In this document: in pieces, positions 1 to 8,553 of the stretch
Numbering within the stretch: the first letter of the stretch is position 1
Layout of the letters: each line of letters starts with the position of its first letter
DNA from: JBEKTW01 sp963727845
Lineage (GTDB): Bacteria > Bacteroidota > Ignavibacteria > UBA10030 > SZUA-254
Direction: 5' to 3'
Assembly (NCBI GenBank): GCA_963727845.1
Contig: CAVSHI010000002.1
Span: 1,116,001-1,180,000 of the forward strand
DNA: 64,000 nt
The notes under the pieces: generated by a model
Told to the model about the DNA's origin: nothing
Seen by the model: only the letters and a program-made list of their open reading frames with translations
Databases searched by the model: none
Made by a program: the position numbers and the translations under genes

Positions 1-470
1 TTCTTCTGTTTGAAGTAATCGACAACCTGCTCCCACGGCTTTTCTTCACGGATAAACGGCGTATCCTTTTTGGCAAGTTCATTCATCCGTTCTTCGATTC
101 GTTGGAGGTCTTCAGGCGAAAGCGTATGACCTCCCAAGTCGATATCATAGTAAAATCCATCGTCAATCGGCGGCCCGATTCCGAATTTTGTCCCGGGGAA
201 CAGAGATTCGACTGCTTCAGCCATGAGATGGGCGGAACTGTGCCAGTAAGCATGCTTCCCGCCGCCATCTGCCCATTTCAGAATCTTTACGGAAGAATCC
301 TGGTTGATAGCGCGCGACAGATCCCGCACTTCTCCATTGACTTCAATAGCAAGGGCCTCGCGGGCAAGTCCGGGACTTATGCTGTGTGCAATCTCCGCCC
401 CGGTCACGCCCTTGGAGAACTCCCTGATACTGCCGTCGGGAAACGATATTTTCACTACAGAATTTTGCAA
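1..470 (-). CDS. thrS: Threonyl-tRNA synthetase, N-terminal part (cut by window edge)
   Basis: This is the first ~156 residues of threonyl-tRNA synthetase, which charges tRNA-Thr in the cytoplasm. The reading begins with a TGS domain (VKISFPDGSIREFSKG, about residues 5-65). The editing/second additional domain follows, with the family motif HSSAHLMAEAV (about residues 80-90) and FGIGPPIDDGFYYDID. The catalytic core lies outside the window. I chose TTG at 470 because GGAG sits four bases upstream; a GTG at 455 is the alternative, and no ATG is available. It lies directly downstream of four tRNA genes on the same strand, so it may be read through from the tRNA promoter. The family assignment is very secure; the exact start is less so. 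Confidence 0.93.
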   Translation of the reverse strand, partial: MQNSVVKISFPDGSIREFSKGVTGAEIAHSISPGLAREALAIEVNGEVRDLSRAINQDSSVKILKWADGGGKHAYWHSSAHLMAEAVESLFPGTKFGIGPPIDDGFYYDIDLGGHTLSPEDLQRIEERMNELAKKDTPFIREEKPWEQVVDYFKQK

Positions 471-515
471 ATCACTCCAACCTGTTTTTCTATTAAGCTG
501 CGATTATTGCTCGCG

Positions 516-589
<74 letters not shown>

Positions 590-606
590 GTACTGATCCG
601 GAGGCG

Positions 607-692
607 TGCCGGGGACCGGAATCGAACCGGCACTCCCCTTGCGGAGAACAGGATTTTAAGTCCTGTGCGTCTACCAGTTCCGCCACCCCGGC
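607..692 (-). tRNA. tRNA-Leu (anticodon TAA)
   Basis: This is a class II tRNA of 86 nt with a long variable arm. The acceptor stem is GCCGGGG/CCCCGGC. The anticodon stem-loop CAGGA-CTTAAAA-TCCTG gives anticodon TAA. The T-arm holds GGTTCGATTCC, the discriminator is A, and CCA is not encoded. Confidence 0.96.
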
Positions 693-780
693 AAAACAAA
701 TTCAGAGGACATCACCGGAAACGCAGGCTTGTTCTGCTGAAAAAACTCGCCCCTGCATTTTCGTCTCTGACATATCTTCG

Positions 781-852
781 AGGCGCCGGGCGGATTCGAA
801 CCGTCGCATAAAGGTTTTGCAGACCTCTCCCTTACCACTTGGGTACGGCGCC
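781..852 (-). tRNA. tRNA-Cys (anticodon GCA)
   Basis: The acceptor stem is GGCGCCG/CGGCGCC and the anticodon loop is CTGCAAA (anticodon GCA). The T-arm holds GGTTCGAATCC. The discriminator is T, the identity base expected for tRNA-Cys. CCA is not encoded. Confidence 0.96.
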
Positions 853-875
853 GTCATGAGGCATAAATGACAAAT

Positions 876-908
876 CCCCGCCACTGAAATGATCTCCAAG
901 CGGCGGGG
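876..908 (-). repeat. Inverted repeat between tRNA-Cys and tRNA-Gly
   Basis: Seven-base arms CCCCGCC and GGCGGGG are separated by 19 bases, inside the only long spacer of the tRNA cluster. In the transcript this could form a hairpin. It has no proper T-run, so it is not a convincing terminator. It may be an RNA-processing structure or chance. Confidence 0.3.
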
Positions 909-976
909 AATTCAAAATCAATCATGTCCCTAATCATCCCGCCTTGTGGGAACAGGGCACGTTTTCATTGTCATTG

Positions 977-1049
977 AGCGGGAAACGGGATTTGAACCCG
1001 CGACATTCACCTTGGCAAGGTGACGCTCTACCAACTGAGCTATTCCCGC
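977..1049 (-). tRNA. tRNA-Gly (anticodon GCC)
   Basis: The acceptor stem is GCGGGAA/TTCCCGC, the D-arm is TAGCTCAGTTGGTAGAGC, the anticodon loop is TTGCCAA (anticodon GCC), and the T-arm holds GGTTCAAATCC. The discriminator is T and CCA is not encoded. It is the first tRNA of the cluster, about 14 bases downstream of the -10 box of the promoter at 1,063-1,091. Confidence 0.96.
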
Positions 1050-1062
1050 AATTCGCGCGAAT

Positions 1063-1091
1063 AATATAGTAAAAATCTTCACATTCTGCAA
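1063..1091 (-). promoter_or_regulatory. Promoter of the tRNA (and probably thrS) unit
   Basis: On the minus strand, a -35 box TTGCAG (1,086-1,091) and a -10 box TATATT (1,063-1,068) are separated by exactly 17 bases. Transcription would start a few bases before tRNA-Gly. The placement directly in front of a stable RNA gene supports it. Confidence 0.75.
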
Positions 1092-1149
1092 CATGCCGAA
1101 CCGATTCCCTAAGGCAATTAATTAGAAAATAACGTTCAGAACCCTAAGT

Positions 1150-1662
1150 TCAGCCTTTCTTGGCCGTCAAGAGATCAACATACGACCCCAAGACAAAGTC
1201 TGCATCCTGAATGTTGAATTCTCTCACCAGGAATGCCACCACCTCCTGTGCCTCGTCCAGCGAATCCTCAACAGGGGTCTCCAATTCCAGGAAGCTCCCC
1301 AAGTTCTCCACTTCATCCAGATGGATACGGGTAGAATTGTACATAAACAAATCTCTCTTCTTCTTGACGGTTGCGCGGATACCGAGGGACTTCTCAAGGA
1401 TTTCTTTCAGAAGAGAGATCTCACCGCATGGGAACACCCGATAATTGCTTTCACGGTGCTTCGAGCTTTCATCCCGTTCATAGAATATCAACTCGGCGCT
1501 CTCGTTATTGATTTCCCGCGACTTCAGGCGCCCCCGGGGCACGTTGAAGTAGGTGTCCACTTGATGAAGTGTACCCTCAAACGTCGCATTGATGAATCGG
1601 GCAGTTTGTTCCGCTTCAAGGACGCTGCGTATCGTTGCCTTAACCTCCAGATTGCGGGGCAT
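1150..1662 (-). CDS. CYTH domain protein (CyaB/class IV adenylate cyclase-like)
   Basis: This 170-residue protein matches the CYTH/triphosphate tunnel family, whose members act on triphosphate-bearing substrates or make cAMP. The N-terminus reads MPRNLEVKAT, the NxExK variant of the ExExK metal-binding motif common in CyaB-like members. Further basic and acidic strands follow (LIFYERDE near 58-65, VKKKRDLF near 99-106, HLDEVENLGSFLELE near 113-127), as expected for the tunnel. The substrate cannot be told from sequence: adenylate cyclase, thiamine triphosphatase or inorganic triphosphatase are all possible. It follows greA by 35 bases and is probably co-transcribed with it. No clear Shine-Dalgarno is seen. 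Family call confident, activity not. Confidence 0.85.
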   Translation of the reverse strand: MPRNLEVKATIRSVLEAEQTARFINATFEGTLHQVDTYFNVPRGRLKSREINNESAELIFYERDESSKHRESNYRVFPCGEISLLKEILEKSLGIRATVKKKRDLFMYNSTRIHLDEVENLGSFLELETPVEDSLDEAQEVVAFLVREFNIQDADFVLGSYVDLLTAKKG

Positions 1663-1697
1663 TCGATGTGAAGGGACTTAGGGTCAGAGAAGAAAGG

Positions 1698-2189
1698 CTA
1701 CCGGGAAATTTTCAAAATTTTGTATTCCAGCGTCCCGACGGGGACAGGAATTTTGACCGTTTCCCCCTCAGTCTTCCCTAACAATCCACGTCCCAGGGGA
1801 GAAGTGACCGAAATTTTATCTTGTTCGAAATTGGATTCTTCCGGCGAAACCAGTATGTAATTGACGATCTCATTCGTCTTTAAATCCCTAAGTTTAACTT
1901 TCGACAGAATGTATATCTTGTCGTTTGGAAGCTCCTTGCTCTGGATGATGCGCGCCCGGGACAGCGTTTGTTGGAGTCTTCCAATTCGCATTTCCAGATG
2001 CTGTTGGGCTTCTTTGGCGGCATCGTACTCTGCATTCTCAGAAAGATCTCCGTGTCCCCTCGCTTCGCCGATCTTTTGAGCGATCTCGGCACGTCCTTTC
2101 ACTTTGAGCTCGCGGAGTTCATTTTCCAATTCCACCAACCGCTCACGCGTTAAGTAGACGATTCCAGTATCTTTGTTGTTTTCACTCAT
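1698..2189 (-). CDS. greA: Transcription elongation factor GreA
   Basis: GreA stimulates RNA cleavage by backtracked RNA polymerase, working through the secondary channel. The 163-residue length is standard. The N-terminal coiled coil carries the signature GDLSENAEYDAAKE at residues 47-60, with the two acidic tip residues D48 and E51 in place. The C-terminal FKBP-like domain contains VTSPLGRGLLGKTEGE, typical of the family. It starts at an ATG without a recognisable Shine-Dalgarno. The upstream ribBA gene ends in a terminator (2,252-2,285), so greA probably has its own promoter in the 62 bases before the start, although I cannot define it. Confidence 0.97.
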   Translation of the reverse strand: MSENNKDTGIVYLTRERLVELENELRELKVKGRAEIAQKIGEARGHGDLSENAEYDAAKEAQQHLEMRIGRLQQTLSRARIIQSKELPNDKIYILSKVKLRDLKTNEIVNYILVSPEESNFEQDKISVTSPLGRGLLGKTEGETVKIPVPVGTLEYKILKISR

Positions 2190-2251
2190 AAGGCTTTATG
2201 AAACAAAATTTATTCAGAACTTCCAATGGTCCCGGCATAATGCCTACGGAC

Positions 2252-2285
2252 AAAAAGAAAAGCCATCACTCCAGTGAGTGCTGGC
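2252..2285 (-). terminator. Rho-independent terminator of ribBA
   Basis: On the minus strand a 10-base-pair stem with one mismatch (GCCAGCACTC / GAGTGATGGC, loop ACTG; 2,262-2,285) is followed by TTTTCTTTTT (2,252-2,261). It lies about 60 bases past the ribBA stop codon and before greA. Confidence 0.8.
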
Positions 2286-2347
2286 CGACAAAACATCCTA
2301 GATTCAATTTACAATACGAAATTCAAAAAATCAAGGGGGCGGGGTAC

Positions 2348-3556
2348 TTATTTTTTCTTATCGACGAGGATCAGATGCCCGAGCTTATCTCGCTTTGTTT
2401 TCAAGTACTTCTCATTGATTGAATGAGGTTCCATCTCAAGCGGTACACGTTCAACGATATCAAGTCCGTAGCCATGCAATCCAATCACTTTTTTGGGGTT
2501 ATTCGTCATGAGCCTGATCTTTCCCACGCCGAGGTCCCTCAGAATCTGCGCTCCAATGCCGTAATCGCGGAGGTCGGGACGAAAACCCAGTTTTTCATTC
2601 GCTTCAACGGTATCCAGTCCCTCATCCTGGAGATTGTACGCCCGCAGCTTGTTAGCCAATCCGATGCCGCGCCCCTCCTGCCGCATGTAGAGGACGACTC
2701 CCTTTTTCTCTTGTTCGACAAGTACCATAGCAGCATGGAGCTGGTCAGCGCAATCGCATCGCAGAGAACCAAACACATCCCCGGTGAGACATTCAGAATG
2801 GACTCGGACCAAGGTTGGCTGGTCGGGTTGAGGACTTCCCTTGACCAACGCCAGATGTTCTTTGTTATCCGTTTCACTCTTGTAAAGGCGTGCATCGAAG
2901 GTCCCGTAGCGGGTGGGCAATTTTGTCGCGACCAGGAGGTGGATCAGCTTCTCCCGTTGCATTCTGTATGCAATGAGGCTCTTCACGGTGATCATACGAA
3001 GCTGGAACTGTTTCGAGAACTGTTCCAATTCCGGAACCCGCGCCATCGCGCCATTGTCCTTCATAATTTCGCACAGCACACCGGCAGGATACATTCCGGC
3101 GAGCCGGCACAAATCCACCACCGCTTCGGTGTGTCCCGTGCGACGCAGCACGCCGCCGTCTAACGCACGCAAGGGAAAGATATGGCCGGGACGGGCAAGA
3201 TCGGCGGGCTTAGTTTCCGGGTTAATGAGAGCCCGGACTGTTGCCGCGCGGTCGAACGCCGAAACGCCGGTGGTTGTTCCGTGAACGTAGTCGACCGAGA
3301 CCGTAAATGACGTCTCATGAAGGGACGTATTGCTTTCGACCATCATGTCCAGCATAAGCTCCCTCGTCCGTTGCGGAGTAAGCGCCGCGCAAATGATACC
3401 CCGGCCGTGTTTCGACATAAAGTTGACGGTCTCAGGATCGCACTTCTCGGCGGCGACCACAAAATCGCCTTCGTTCTCACGGTCTTCGTCGTCAACGACA
3501 ATAATCACTCTGCCGTTTTGAATGTCCTTTATCGCTTCTTCAATTGTGCTGAACAC
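2348..3556 (-). CDS. ribBA: Bifunctional 3,4-dihydroxy-2-butanone-4-phosphate synthase / GTP cyclohydrolase II
   Basis: This fusion enzyme supplies both starting branches of riboflavin synthesis: DHBP from ribulose 5-phosphate, and the pyrimidine from GTP. Residues 1-200 are the RibB half, with the acidic loop DDEDRENEGDF (22-32) and HTEAVVDLCRLAG. Residues ~205-402 are the RibA half. It has the zinc cysteines in HSECLTGDVFGSLRCDCADQ and the catalytic stretch RQEGRGIGLANKL. The 402-residue length is normal for RibBA. No FMN riboswitch-like leader is visible in the 44 bases upstream, and no other rib genes are adjacent. It ends at its own terminator. Confidence 0.97.
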   Translation of the reverse strand: MFSTIEEAIKDIQNGRVIIVVDDEDRENEGDFVVAAEKCDPETVNFMSKHGRGIICAALTPQRTRELMLDMMVESNTSLHETSFTVSVDYVHGTTTGVSAFDRAATVRALINPETKPADLARPGHIFPLRALDGGVLRRTGHTEAVVDLCRLAGMYPAGVLCEIMKDNGAMARVPELEQFSKQFQLRMITVKSLIAYRMQREKLIHLLVATKLPTRYGTFDARLYKSETDNKEHLALVKGSPQPDQPTLVRVHSECLTGDVFGSLRCDCADQLHAAMVLVEQEKKGVVLYMRQEGRGIGLANKLRAYNLQDEGLDTVEANEKLGFRPDLRDYGIGAQILRDLGVGKIRLMTNNPKKVIGLHGYGLDIVERVPLEMEPHSINEKYLKTKRDKLGHLILVDKKK

Positions 3557-3600
3557 AATGATTTCTCACAATCTCTTTACTGAAAGCACTCGATGAAGGT

Positions 3601-3939
3601 TTAATTCTTCTTCTCTTCGGCTTCACCTTCTCGCGTGATCGTTGATACCGCCGACTTTTCAAACTTAAGTTTCACGTTGTCTGCCACCTGGACCAGGAGG
3701 GTCTTTTCATCCACTCCGACCACGGAACCGTGCATTCCGCCGACGGTTACGATCTTGTCTCCTTTCTTGACGTTCTCCAGCAATTTCTGCCGGTCTTTTT
3801 GACGTTTCTGCTGCGGCCGAAGTATCATGAAATAGAATATCAGGATAATCAGCGAAAACATAAACAGGGTGCTGATGAAACTTCCGCCGCCCTGCCCTTG
3901 CGGTGACATTCCGAAAATATGAAGTATGTTCAATTGCAT
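3601..3939 (-). CDS. yajC: Preprotein translocase accessory subunit YajC
   Basis: YajC is a small single-span inner-membrane protein that associates with SecDF and the Sec translocon. The 112-residue protein has one membrane segment (about residues 20-43, LFMFSLIILIFYFMILRPQQ). The family signature RPQQKRQKD and the cytoplasmic domain KGDKIVTVGGMHGSVVGV follow. A strong AGGAG abuts the ATG at 3,939 with no spacer; TTG two codons later (3,933) has a better spacing and may be the real start. It lies 10 bases after tgt, the classical tgt-yajC order, but secD and secF do not follow. Confidence 0.95.
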   Translation of the reverse strand: MQLNILHIFGMSPQGQGGGSFISTLFMFSLIILIFYFMILRPQQKRQKDRQKLLENVKKGDKIVTVGGMHGSVVGVDEKTLLVQVADNVKLKFEKSAVSTITREGEAEEKKN

Positions 3940-3949
3940 CTCCTATTTG

Positions 3950-5092
3950 TTATTGATGTTGAGCATCACTACGGGCTTCCTGACGAAAGGATGCAAGCTG
4001 CTCTTGCTTCCATCCATGGAAGTTGTTGTGTACGATAGCCTGGCGAGCTTCGCGCATAATCCACTCGTAGAAGAAGAGATTATGAATGGTCGCCAGTTGC
4101 AGCCCAAGAATCTCCTTTGCCTGAAACAGATGGCGCACATACGCTCTCGTGAAATGCCGGCATGCATAGCAGCCGCACGTATCGTCGATGGGCGTAAAAT
4201 CGTCCCTGAATTGTGCGTTCGTGATGTTCAACGCGCCCTTCGTTGTGAACAGCGTGGCATTCCGGCCGTTGCGCGTTGGCAGGACGCAGTCGAACATATC
4301 GATGCCCCGTTCAATCCCTTCCAGCAGGTTCTCCGGCGTTCCGACGCCCATGAGGTAGCGCGGTTTGGCAAATGGAAGCAATTCTGTGGATGACGACACA
4401 ATCTCGTACATCTGCTCTGCCGGTTCGCCGACGGCAAGCCCGCCAATCGCATATCCCTCAAAATCCAAGTCGACGAGCGCGTCGATGGAGCGTTTCCGAA
4501 TATCCGGAAAGACCCCCCCCTGCACTATACCGAACAGAACCTGAGCATGGTCATAGAATCCAACCGAGTTCAGAAACTGTTTCCTGCAGCGCTCTGCCCA
4601 GCGAAGAGTCTGTTCGTTGGATTGTCTGGCATCCTCATATGAACAAGGATAGGCCGTGCATTCGTCCAGGACCATCATGATATCCGAGCCGATAACGCGC
4701 TGGATGTCAATGATACTCTCGGGAGTAAAGAAATGCAACGAGCCATCGATGTGAGAGCGGAATTCCACCCCATCATCGGTGATCTTTCTTAACTCTGACA
4801 GACTGAATATCTGATATCCACCGCTGTCCGTCAGTATAGCCCTGTCCCAGCCCATGAGCTTATGAAGGCCGCCTGCCCGGTGGAGTATATCGGTCCCCGG
4901 TCGCAGGTAGAGATGATACGTGTTTCCTAGTATGAGTTCAGCGCCGACTTCGACAAGCTCGCGCGGCTCGATGGCTTTGACCGTGCCCTGTGTTCCCACC
5001 GGCATAAAGACCGGTGTTTGAACGGCACCATGATCCGTAACGAGCGTCCCGCTGCGGGCAAGTCCATCAGCGTGCTCAACTGCAAACTTCAT
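3950..5092 (-). CDS. tgt: Queuine/preQ1 tRNA-guanine transglycosylase
   Basis: Tgt swaps the wobble guanine of tRNAs with GUN anticodons for the queuosine precursor preQ1. The 380-residue length fits bacterial Tgt. Visible motifs are the catalytic ILTDSGGYQIFS (D89), the nucleophile region FDCVLPTRNGR, and the zinc site CGCYACRHFTRAYVRHLF near residues 312-329. It is followed by yajC with a 10-base gap. The tRNAs it would modify (Asn, Asp, His, Tyr) are not in this window. Confidence 0.98.
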   Translation of the reverse strand: MKFAVEHADGLARSGTLVTDHGAVQTPVFMPVGTQGTVKAIEPRELVEVGAELILGNTYHLYLRPGTDILHRAGGLHKLMGWDRAILTDSGGYQIFSLSELRKITDDGVEFRSHIDGSLHFFTPESIIDIQRVIGSDIMMVLDECTAYPCSYEDARQSNEQTLRWAERCRKQFLNSVGFYDHAQVLFGIVQGGVFPDIRKRSIDALVDLDFEGYAIGGLAVGEPAEQMYEIVSSSTELLPFAKPRYLMGVGTPENLLEGIERGIDMFDCVLPTRNGRNATLFTTKGALNITNAQFRDDFTPIDDTCGCYACRHFTRAYVRHLFQAKEILGLQLATIHNLFFYEWIMREARQAIVHNNFHGWKQEQLASFRQEARSDAQHQ

Positions 5093-5139
5093 TGAATAAA
5101 CTTAAGAAAATTCGGGTCAATATGCAATGAAGCCTGCGT

Positions 5140-5547
5140 TCACGGATTTTTGTTGAGGCCCGAAAATCTCATTCTGACGTACCCGAACATTACCACCAAG
5201 GAAATAAGGCCGCCTGTGGCATCCGCCAGTGCGTCATAAATGTCCGGAGTGCGGCCAGGGACGAAATGCTGGTGAAGCTCATCCAGTATACCGTAACCGA
5301 CCACGATGGCAAACGATACCAATGCCCGTTTCCAGTTGAACACATGCGAGGCAATCCCGGGATCAAGAGCGCGGTATACGAACACGCCGAAAATGAAGAA
5401 GATTGTTTCATGGATCAGTTTGTCGTGAGACAGGATCTCCAGCTTAGGAATTTCACTTGAAGGCACCGACGATAGGAGAAAAATAACCACAGCCCAGACT
5501 ATTGCGGGATATTTGTATTTCATGAGCCCCGAGCCTGGAGGAGTCAT
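5140..5547 (-). CDS. VanZ-like membrane protein
   Basis: This 135-residue protein has four predicted membrane segments (about 12-28, 43-60, 75-93, 108-125) and the VanZ family motif DELHQHFVPGRTPDIYD between the third and fourth. VanZ-like proteins are linked to teicoplanin resistance and cell-wall or envelope functions, but for most members the role is unknown. Its ATG overlaps the stop of the NAD(P)HX repair gene by four bases (ATGA), so translation is coupled. It is the last gene of the nuo-nnr unit, 47 bases ahead of tgt. Confidence 0.85.
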   Translation of the reverse strand: MTPPGSGLMKYKYPAIVWAVVIFLLSSVPSSEIPKLEILSHDKLIHETIFFIFGVFVYRALDPGIASHVFNWKRALVSFAIVVGYGILDELHQHFVPGRTPDIYDALADATGGLISLVVMFGYVRMRFSGLNKNP

Positions 5548-6881
5548 TGCGCCTGATCGTCTCCTTCTATCCTGACAAACGCCGCCGGCAGCAGGTCTTG
5601 AATGTCCATGGCCATCATGCTTTTTTCACCGAACTTCTTGCGGGCTAAATCGCCCGCCAGGCCGTGGAGGTATACCCCGCAGTATGCCGCGACGGTCTGC
5701 TCCGCTCCCTGAGCCCATAAACCTGCGATGATTCCTGCCAAAACGTCTCCAGAACCCGCAGTCGCCATGCCGGCATTACCCGTGGGGTTGACATAAACTT
5801 CCCCCCGGGGAGAACTCGATACTGTCGGTGCACCCTTCAACACGAGCGTGATTTTGAATTTTCTTGCAACTTCCCGTGCGATGTCGACCCTCTGCTCATC
5901 AATCAAACCGGATTTCATCCCGATCAACCGGGAGAGCTCACCGGAATGCGGCGTAATGATGATTTCTTTGCTCCTGTGGCGCTTCAGGATGGAAATATTC
6001 GCAGCCAGTGCGTTAAGGGCATCGGCATCGAGGAGTAATGGCTTTTCGACCGACCCCACGATCTTCCAGATCAACTGTTGAGTCTCCGCATTGCCCGAAA
6101 GCCCCGGGCCGACAATCACGACATCCGCCCATCGGATATGTTTTTCAGCCCTCTCCAACGCTTTCAGGCTCAAACTGCCGTCTGGAGTTTCGTCCAGCGG
6201 CTCCACCATAACTTCTGTAAGTTTTCTTGCCAGAATCGAAGACACCGATCTGGGTGTCCCCAGTACCACTGCCCCTGCTCCCGACCTCAATCCGGATTTG
6301 GCTGCCATCGCGGCTGCTCCCGTCAAACCCTGTGAGCCGGCAAGGACATATACCTTGCCGACACTGTGCTTGTGGGCATCGAATGCCCGACGAGGTAAGA
6401 GCTTCCTAACATCTCCGATCCCGACAATGAAGGTACCGAGTCCAGGTCTCGTTGGAATACGTTGAATTGTTCCAAGATCTGCAACTTTAAGCTTACCAAC
6501 ATAATCCTTTGATTTGCCGGTAATTAACCCTATCTTCTTCATCCCCATTGTCACAGTAAGATTCGATCTGAAAGCGGTATTCTCAACTGTGCCTGTATCT
6601 GAATTCATGCCAGACGGAATGTCAATGCTTATCTTAACCGATGGTGACTCGTTTGCCCATCGGATGACTTCTTCATAGAGCCCTTGGAGTGCTCCCGAAA
6701 AGCCGGTGCCAAATAGCGCATCGACCAGAAAATCAGTCCTTGGGAGCACCCTTAGCGATCGTGATGACTTCAATTCGATGATCCTGAGACCTTGACTGGT
6801 AGCCAATGTCCTGGCGGTTCTTTTCAGTATTTCCAGATTTATCTTCGCATCCCCCCGGAACATCCCGCATCTTCCCAACAA
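5544..6881 (-). CDS. nnr: NAD(P)H-hydrate repair enzyme Nnr, C-terminal portion (dehydratase half, after frameshift)
   Basis: This is the larger piece of a bifunctional NAD(P)HX epimerase/ADP-dependent dehydratase, which repairs hydrated NADH and NADPH. The first ~130 residues continue the epimerase half (VDALFGTGFSGALQG, then IDIPSGMNSDTG). From about residue 170 the ribokinase-like dehydratase half carries GAAAMAAKSGLRSGAGAVVL, ITPHSGELSRLIG and the nucleotide-binding GNAGMATAGSGDVLAG. The true beginning of the protein is in the other frame at 7,128, because one base is extra in a run of six Gs at 6,851-6,856. The ATG at 6,881 is only the first in-frame start. It is followed by the overlapping VanZ-like gene. 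Confidence 0.9.
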   Translation of the reverse strand: MLGRCGMFRGDAKINLEILKRTARTLATSQGLRIIELKSSRSLRVLPRTDFLVDALFGTGFSGALQGLYEEVIRWANESPSVKISIDIPSGMNSDTGTVENTAFRSNLTVTMGMKKIGLITGKSKDYVGKLKVADLGTIQRIPTRPGLGTFIVGIGDVRKLLPRRAFDAHKHSVGKVYVLAGSQGLTGAAAMAAKSGLRSGAGAVVLGTPRSVSSILARKLTEVMVEPLDETPDGSLSLKALERAEKHIRWADVVIVGPGLSGNAETQQLIWKIVGSVEKPLLLDADALNALAANISILKRHRSKEIIITPHSGELSRLIGMKSGLIDEQRVDIAREVARKFKITLVLKGAPTVSSSPRGEVYVNPTGNAGMATAGSGDVLAGIIAGLWAQGAEQTVAAYCGVYLHGLAGDLARKKFGEKSMMAMDIQDLLPAAFVRIEGDDQAQ

Positions 6882-7128
6882 CCACGGCGACTACTTCAGC
6901 TCCACGAGTCAGCGCGTGCCGGGCAACGACAAAGCCATCGCCGCCGTTGTTCCCTTTGCCACACAGAATAACGACCGATTTGCCCACCACACTACCATAT
7001 TCATGTTCAATCGCATCCACTACTCCCCGACCGGCATTTTCCATGAGAATCACCCCTGGAACCGAGAGCTTCCTCATGGCAAAGCCATCGAGTGCGCGCA
7101 TCTCTTTCGAAGTTACAACAATTTCCAT
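6733..7128 (-). CDS. nnr: NAD(P)H-hydrate epimerase, N-terminal portion of Nnr (frameshifted)
   Basis: The reading starts with MEIVVTSKEMRALDGFAM and contains the epimerase signature GVILMENAGRGVVDAI and the nucleotide loop VILCGKGNNGGDGFVVARHA, as in the YjeF_N domain. After VVVGKMRDVP (near 6,858) it runs out of frame at a G6 tract (6,851-6,856). Removing one G joins it to PGDAKINLEILKR in the next frame, restoring a ~517-residue protein. It starts three bases after nuoN ends, so it belongs to the nuo transcription unit. A sequencing error, a real mutation or slippage at the G-run would all look the same here. Confidence 0.88.
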   Translation of the reverse strand: MEIVVTSKEMRALDGFAMRKLSVPGVILMENAGRGVVDAIEHEYGSVVGKSVVILCGKGNNGGDGFVVARHALTRGAEVVAVVVGKMRDVPGGCEDKSGNTEKNRQDIGYQSRSQDHRIEVITIAKGAPKD

Positions 7129-7131
7129 GTC

Positions 7132-8553
7132 TCAGAATAGCTTATCGATGAACGAAAGGACGGACGAAGGGAAAATGCCCAGTTCAATGATTGCCAGCGC
7201 TGCGATAGTCAAAACGGCCACACCCAGTTTGGATGAAACACCGGGCAGCGATGTATCGGATTCTTCAAAATACATTACGACCACGAGATGCAGATAATAA
7301 TAGACACCCAGAACACTCGTCAGAACTCCAATCACTGCCAGCCATGTCATATGAGCATCTACGGCTGCCGCGAAGACATAGTATTTTCCCAGGAAGCCAG
7401 CGAAAGGAGGAATTCCGGACAGGGAAAGCATGAACACTGCCATAACAGCCGCAAGGTATGGCCTTCTCCCGGCAAGCCCCGAGTAATGTCCGAATGTCAG
7501 ATTTTTCTCCTCATCGTTTTCCAGAAGCGACAAGACTCCAAAAGCGCCCAAATTCATGAATGTATATGCCACGAGATAGAACACGATACCAGTGCGGCCG
7601 AGTTCATTTGCGGCCGCCAGCCCGACCAGCATGTATCCCGCATGAGCGATACTCGAATACGCGAGCATCCGTTTGATGTTTGATTGGGACAGTGCGACGA
7701 TGTTTCCGAGAATCATCGAGGCAGCTGCAACAACTGAAATGGCCAGCCGTAGCCCTTCCCCGTGAACGATCGGACGAGCGAATACAAGCATCAACGCGGA
7801 AAATGCCGCCGCTTTGGCTCCGGTCGACATGAAGCCGGCGACCGTCGTCGGCGACCCCTCGTACACATCCGGTACCCACATGTGGAAAGGAACCGCAGCA
7901 ACTTTGAAGGCAAGCCCCACCAAGAGAAGTCCGATCCCGGCCCAGAATATTTTCGACGCTGACAGGTCCGGGTACTTTGCAACAATCATATTGATGTTGG
8001 TTGTCCCGCTCGATCCATAAATTAATGCAATGCCATAGACCAGAAATCCTGTTGCGAATGCGCCCAGCAAGAAGTACTTCAACGACGATTCATTCGACTT
8101 GACCCGCTTCCGCAGGAAACCGGCAAGCACATAAAGACAGACCGACATCAACTCGATTCCAAGGAAAACCATTATCAGATCCGCCGCCGATGCGATGAGC
8201 ATCATCCCGATCGTCGCAAAGAGTATGAGCAGGTAGAATTCTCCCAAAGACCTCTGACTTGATCTGAGATACTCTCGCGACAGGAGAATCGTCGCCAACG
8301 CAGACAGCATAAACAGGATGCCGAAGAAGGTCCCGAAGCCTCCCGCAATCATCATATGGTTGAACACTTCCCCCTGCATGCCGATGGTGGCGAGTGAACA
8401 GACAATGCCGAGTGCGATGCCGAGCACCGAAACCCAAAAACTCGCTCCTTCGCTCCTTTTCACCAGCGCATCGATGAGAAGAACAAGCAGCGCAGCGCCC
8501 GTCATGGACAGTAACGGCGTAAGCAGAATGATATCGGAGGTCATACCACTCAC
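7132..8553 (-). CDS. nuoN: NADH-quinone oxidoreductase subunit N
   Basis: NuoN is one of three antiporter-like proton-pumping subunits in the membrane arm of respiratory complex I. The 473-residue protein is almost wholly made of membrane helices (about 14). It shows the expected motifs IELMSVCLYVLAGF, SSLKYFLLGAFATGFLVYGI, FHMWVPDVYEGSPTTV and LAYSSIAHAGYMLVG. Its start overlaps the end of nuoM by four bases. It is the last nuo gene and is followed three bases later by nnr. Confidence 0.97.
   Translation of the reverse strand: MSGMTSDIILLTPLLSMTGAALLVLLIDALVKRSEGASFWVSVLGIALGIVCSLATIGMQGEVFNHMMIAGGFGTFFGILFMLSALATILLSREYLRSSQRSLGEFYLLILFATIGMMLIASAADLIMVFLGIELMSVCLYVLAGFLRKRVKSNESSLKYFLLGAFATGFLVYGIALIYGSSGTTNINMIVAKYPDLSASKIFWAGIGLLLVGLAFKVAAVPFHMWVPDVYEGSPTTVAGFMSTGAKAAAFSALMLVFARPIVHGEGLRLAISVVAAASMILGNIVALSQSNIKRMLAYSSIAHAGYMLVGLAAANELGRTGIVFYLVAYTFMNLGAFGVLSLLENDEEKNLTFGHYSGLAGRRPYLAAVMAVFMLSLSGIPPFAGFLGKYYVFAAAVDAHMTWLAVIGVLTSVLGVYYYLHLVVVMYFEESDTSLPGVSSKLGVAVLTIAALAIIELGIFPSSVLSFIDKLF

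Noticed and set aside
3557..3600. Possible FMN riboswitch before ribBA
   Set aside because: Only 44 bases separate ribBA and yajC, too short for an FMN riboswitch, and no conserved RFN-type segments are seen.
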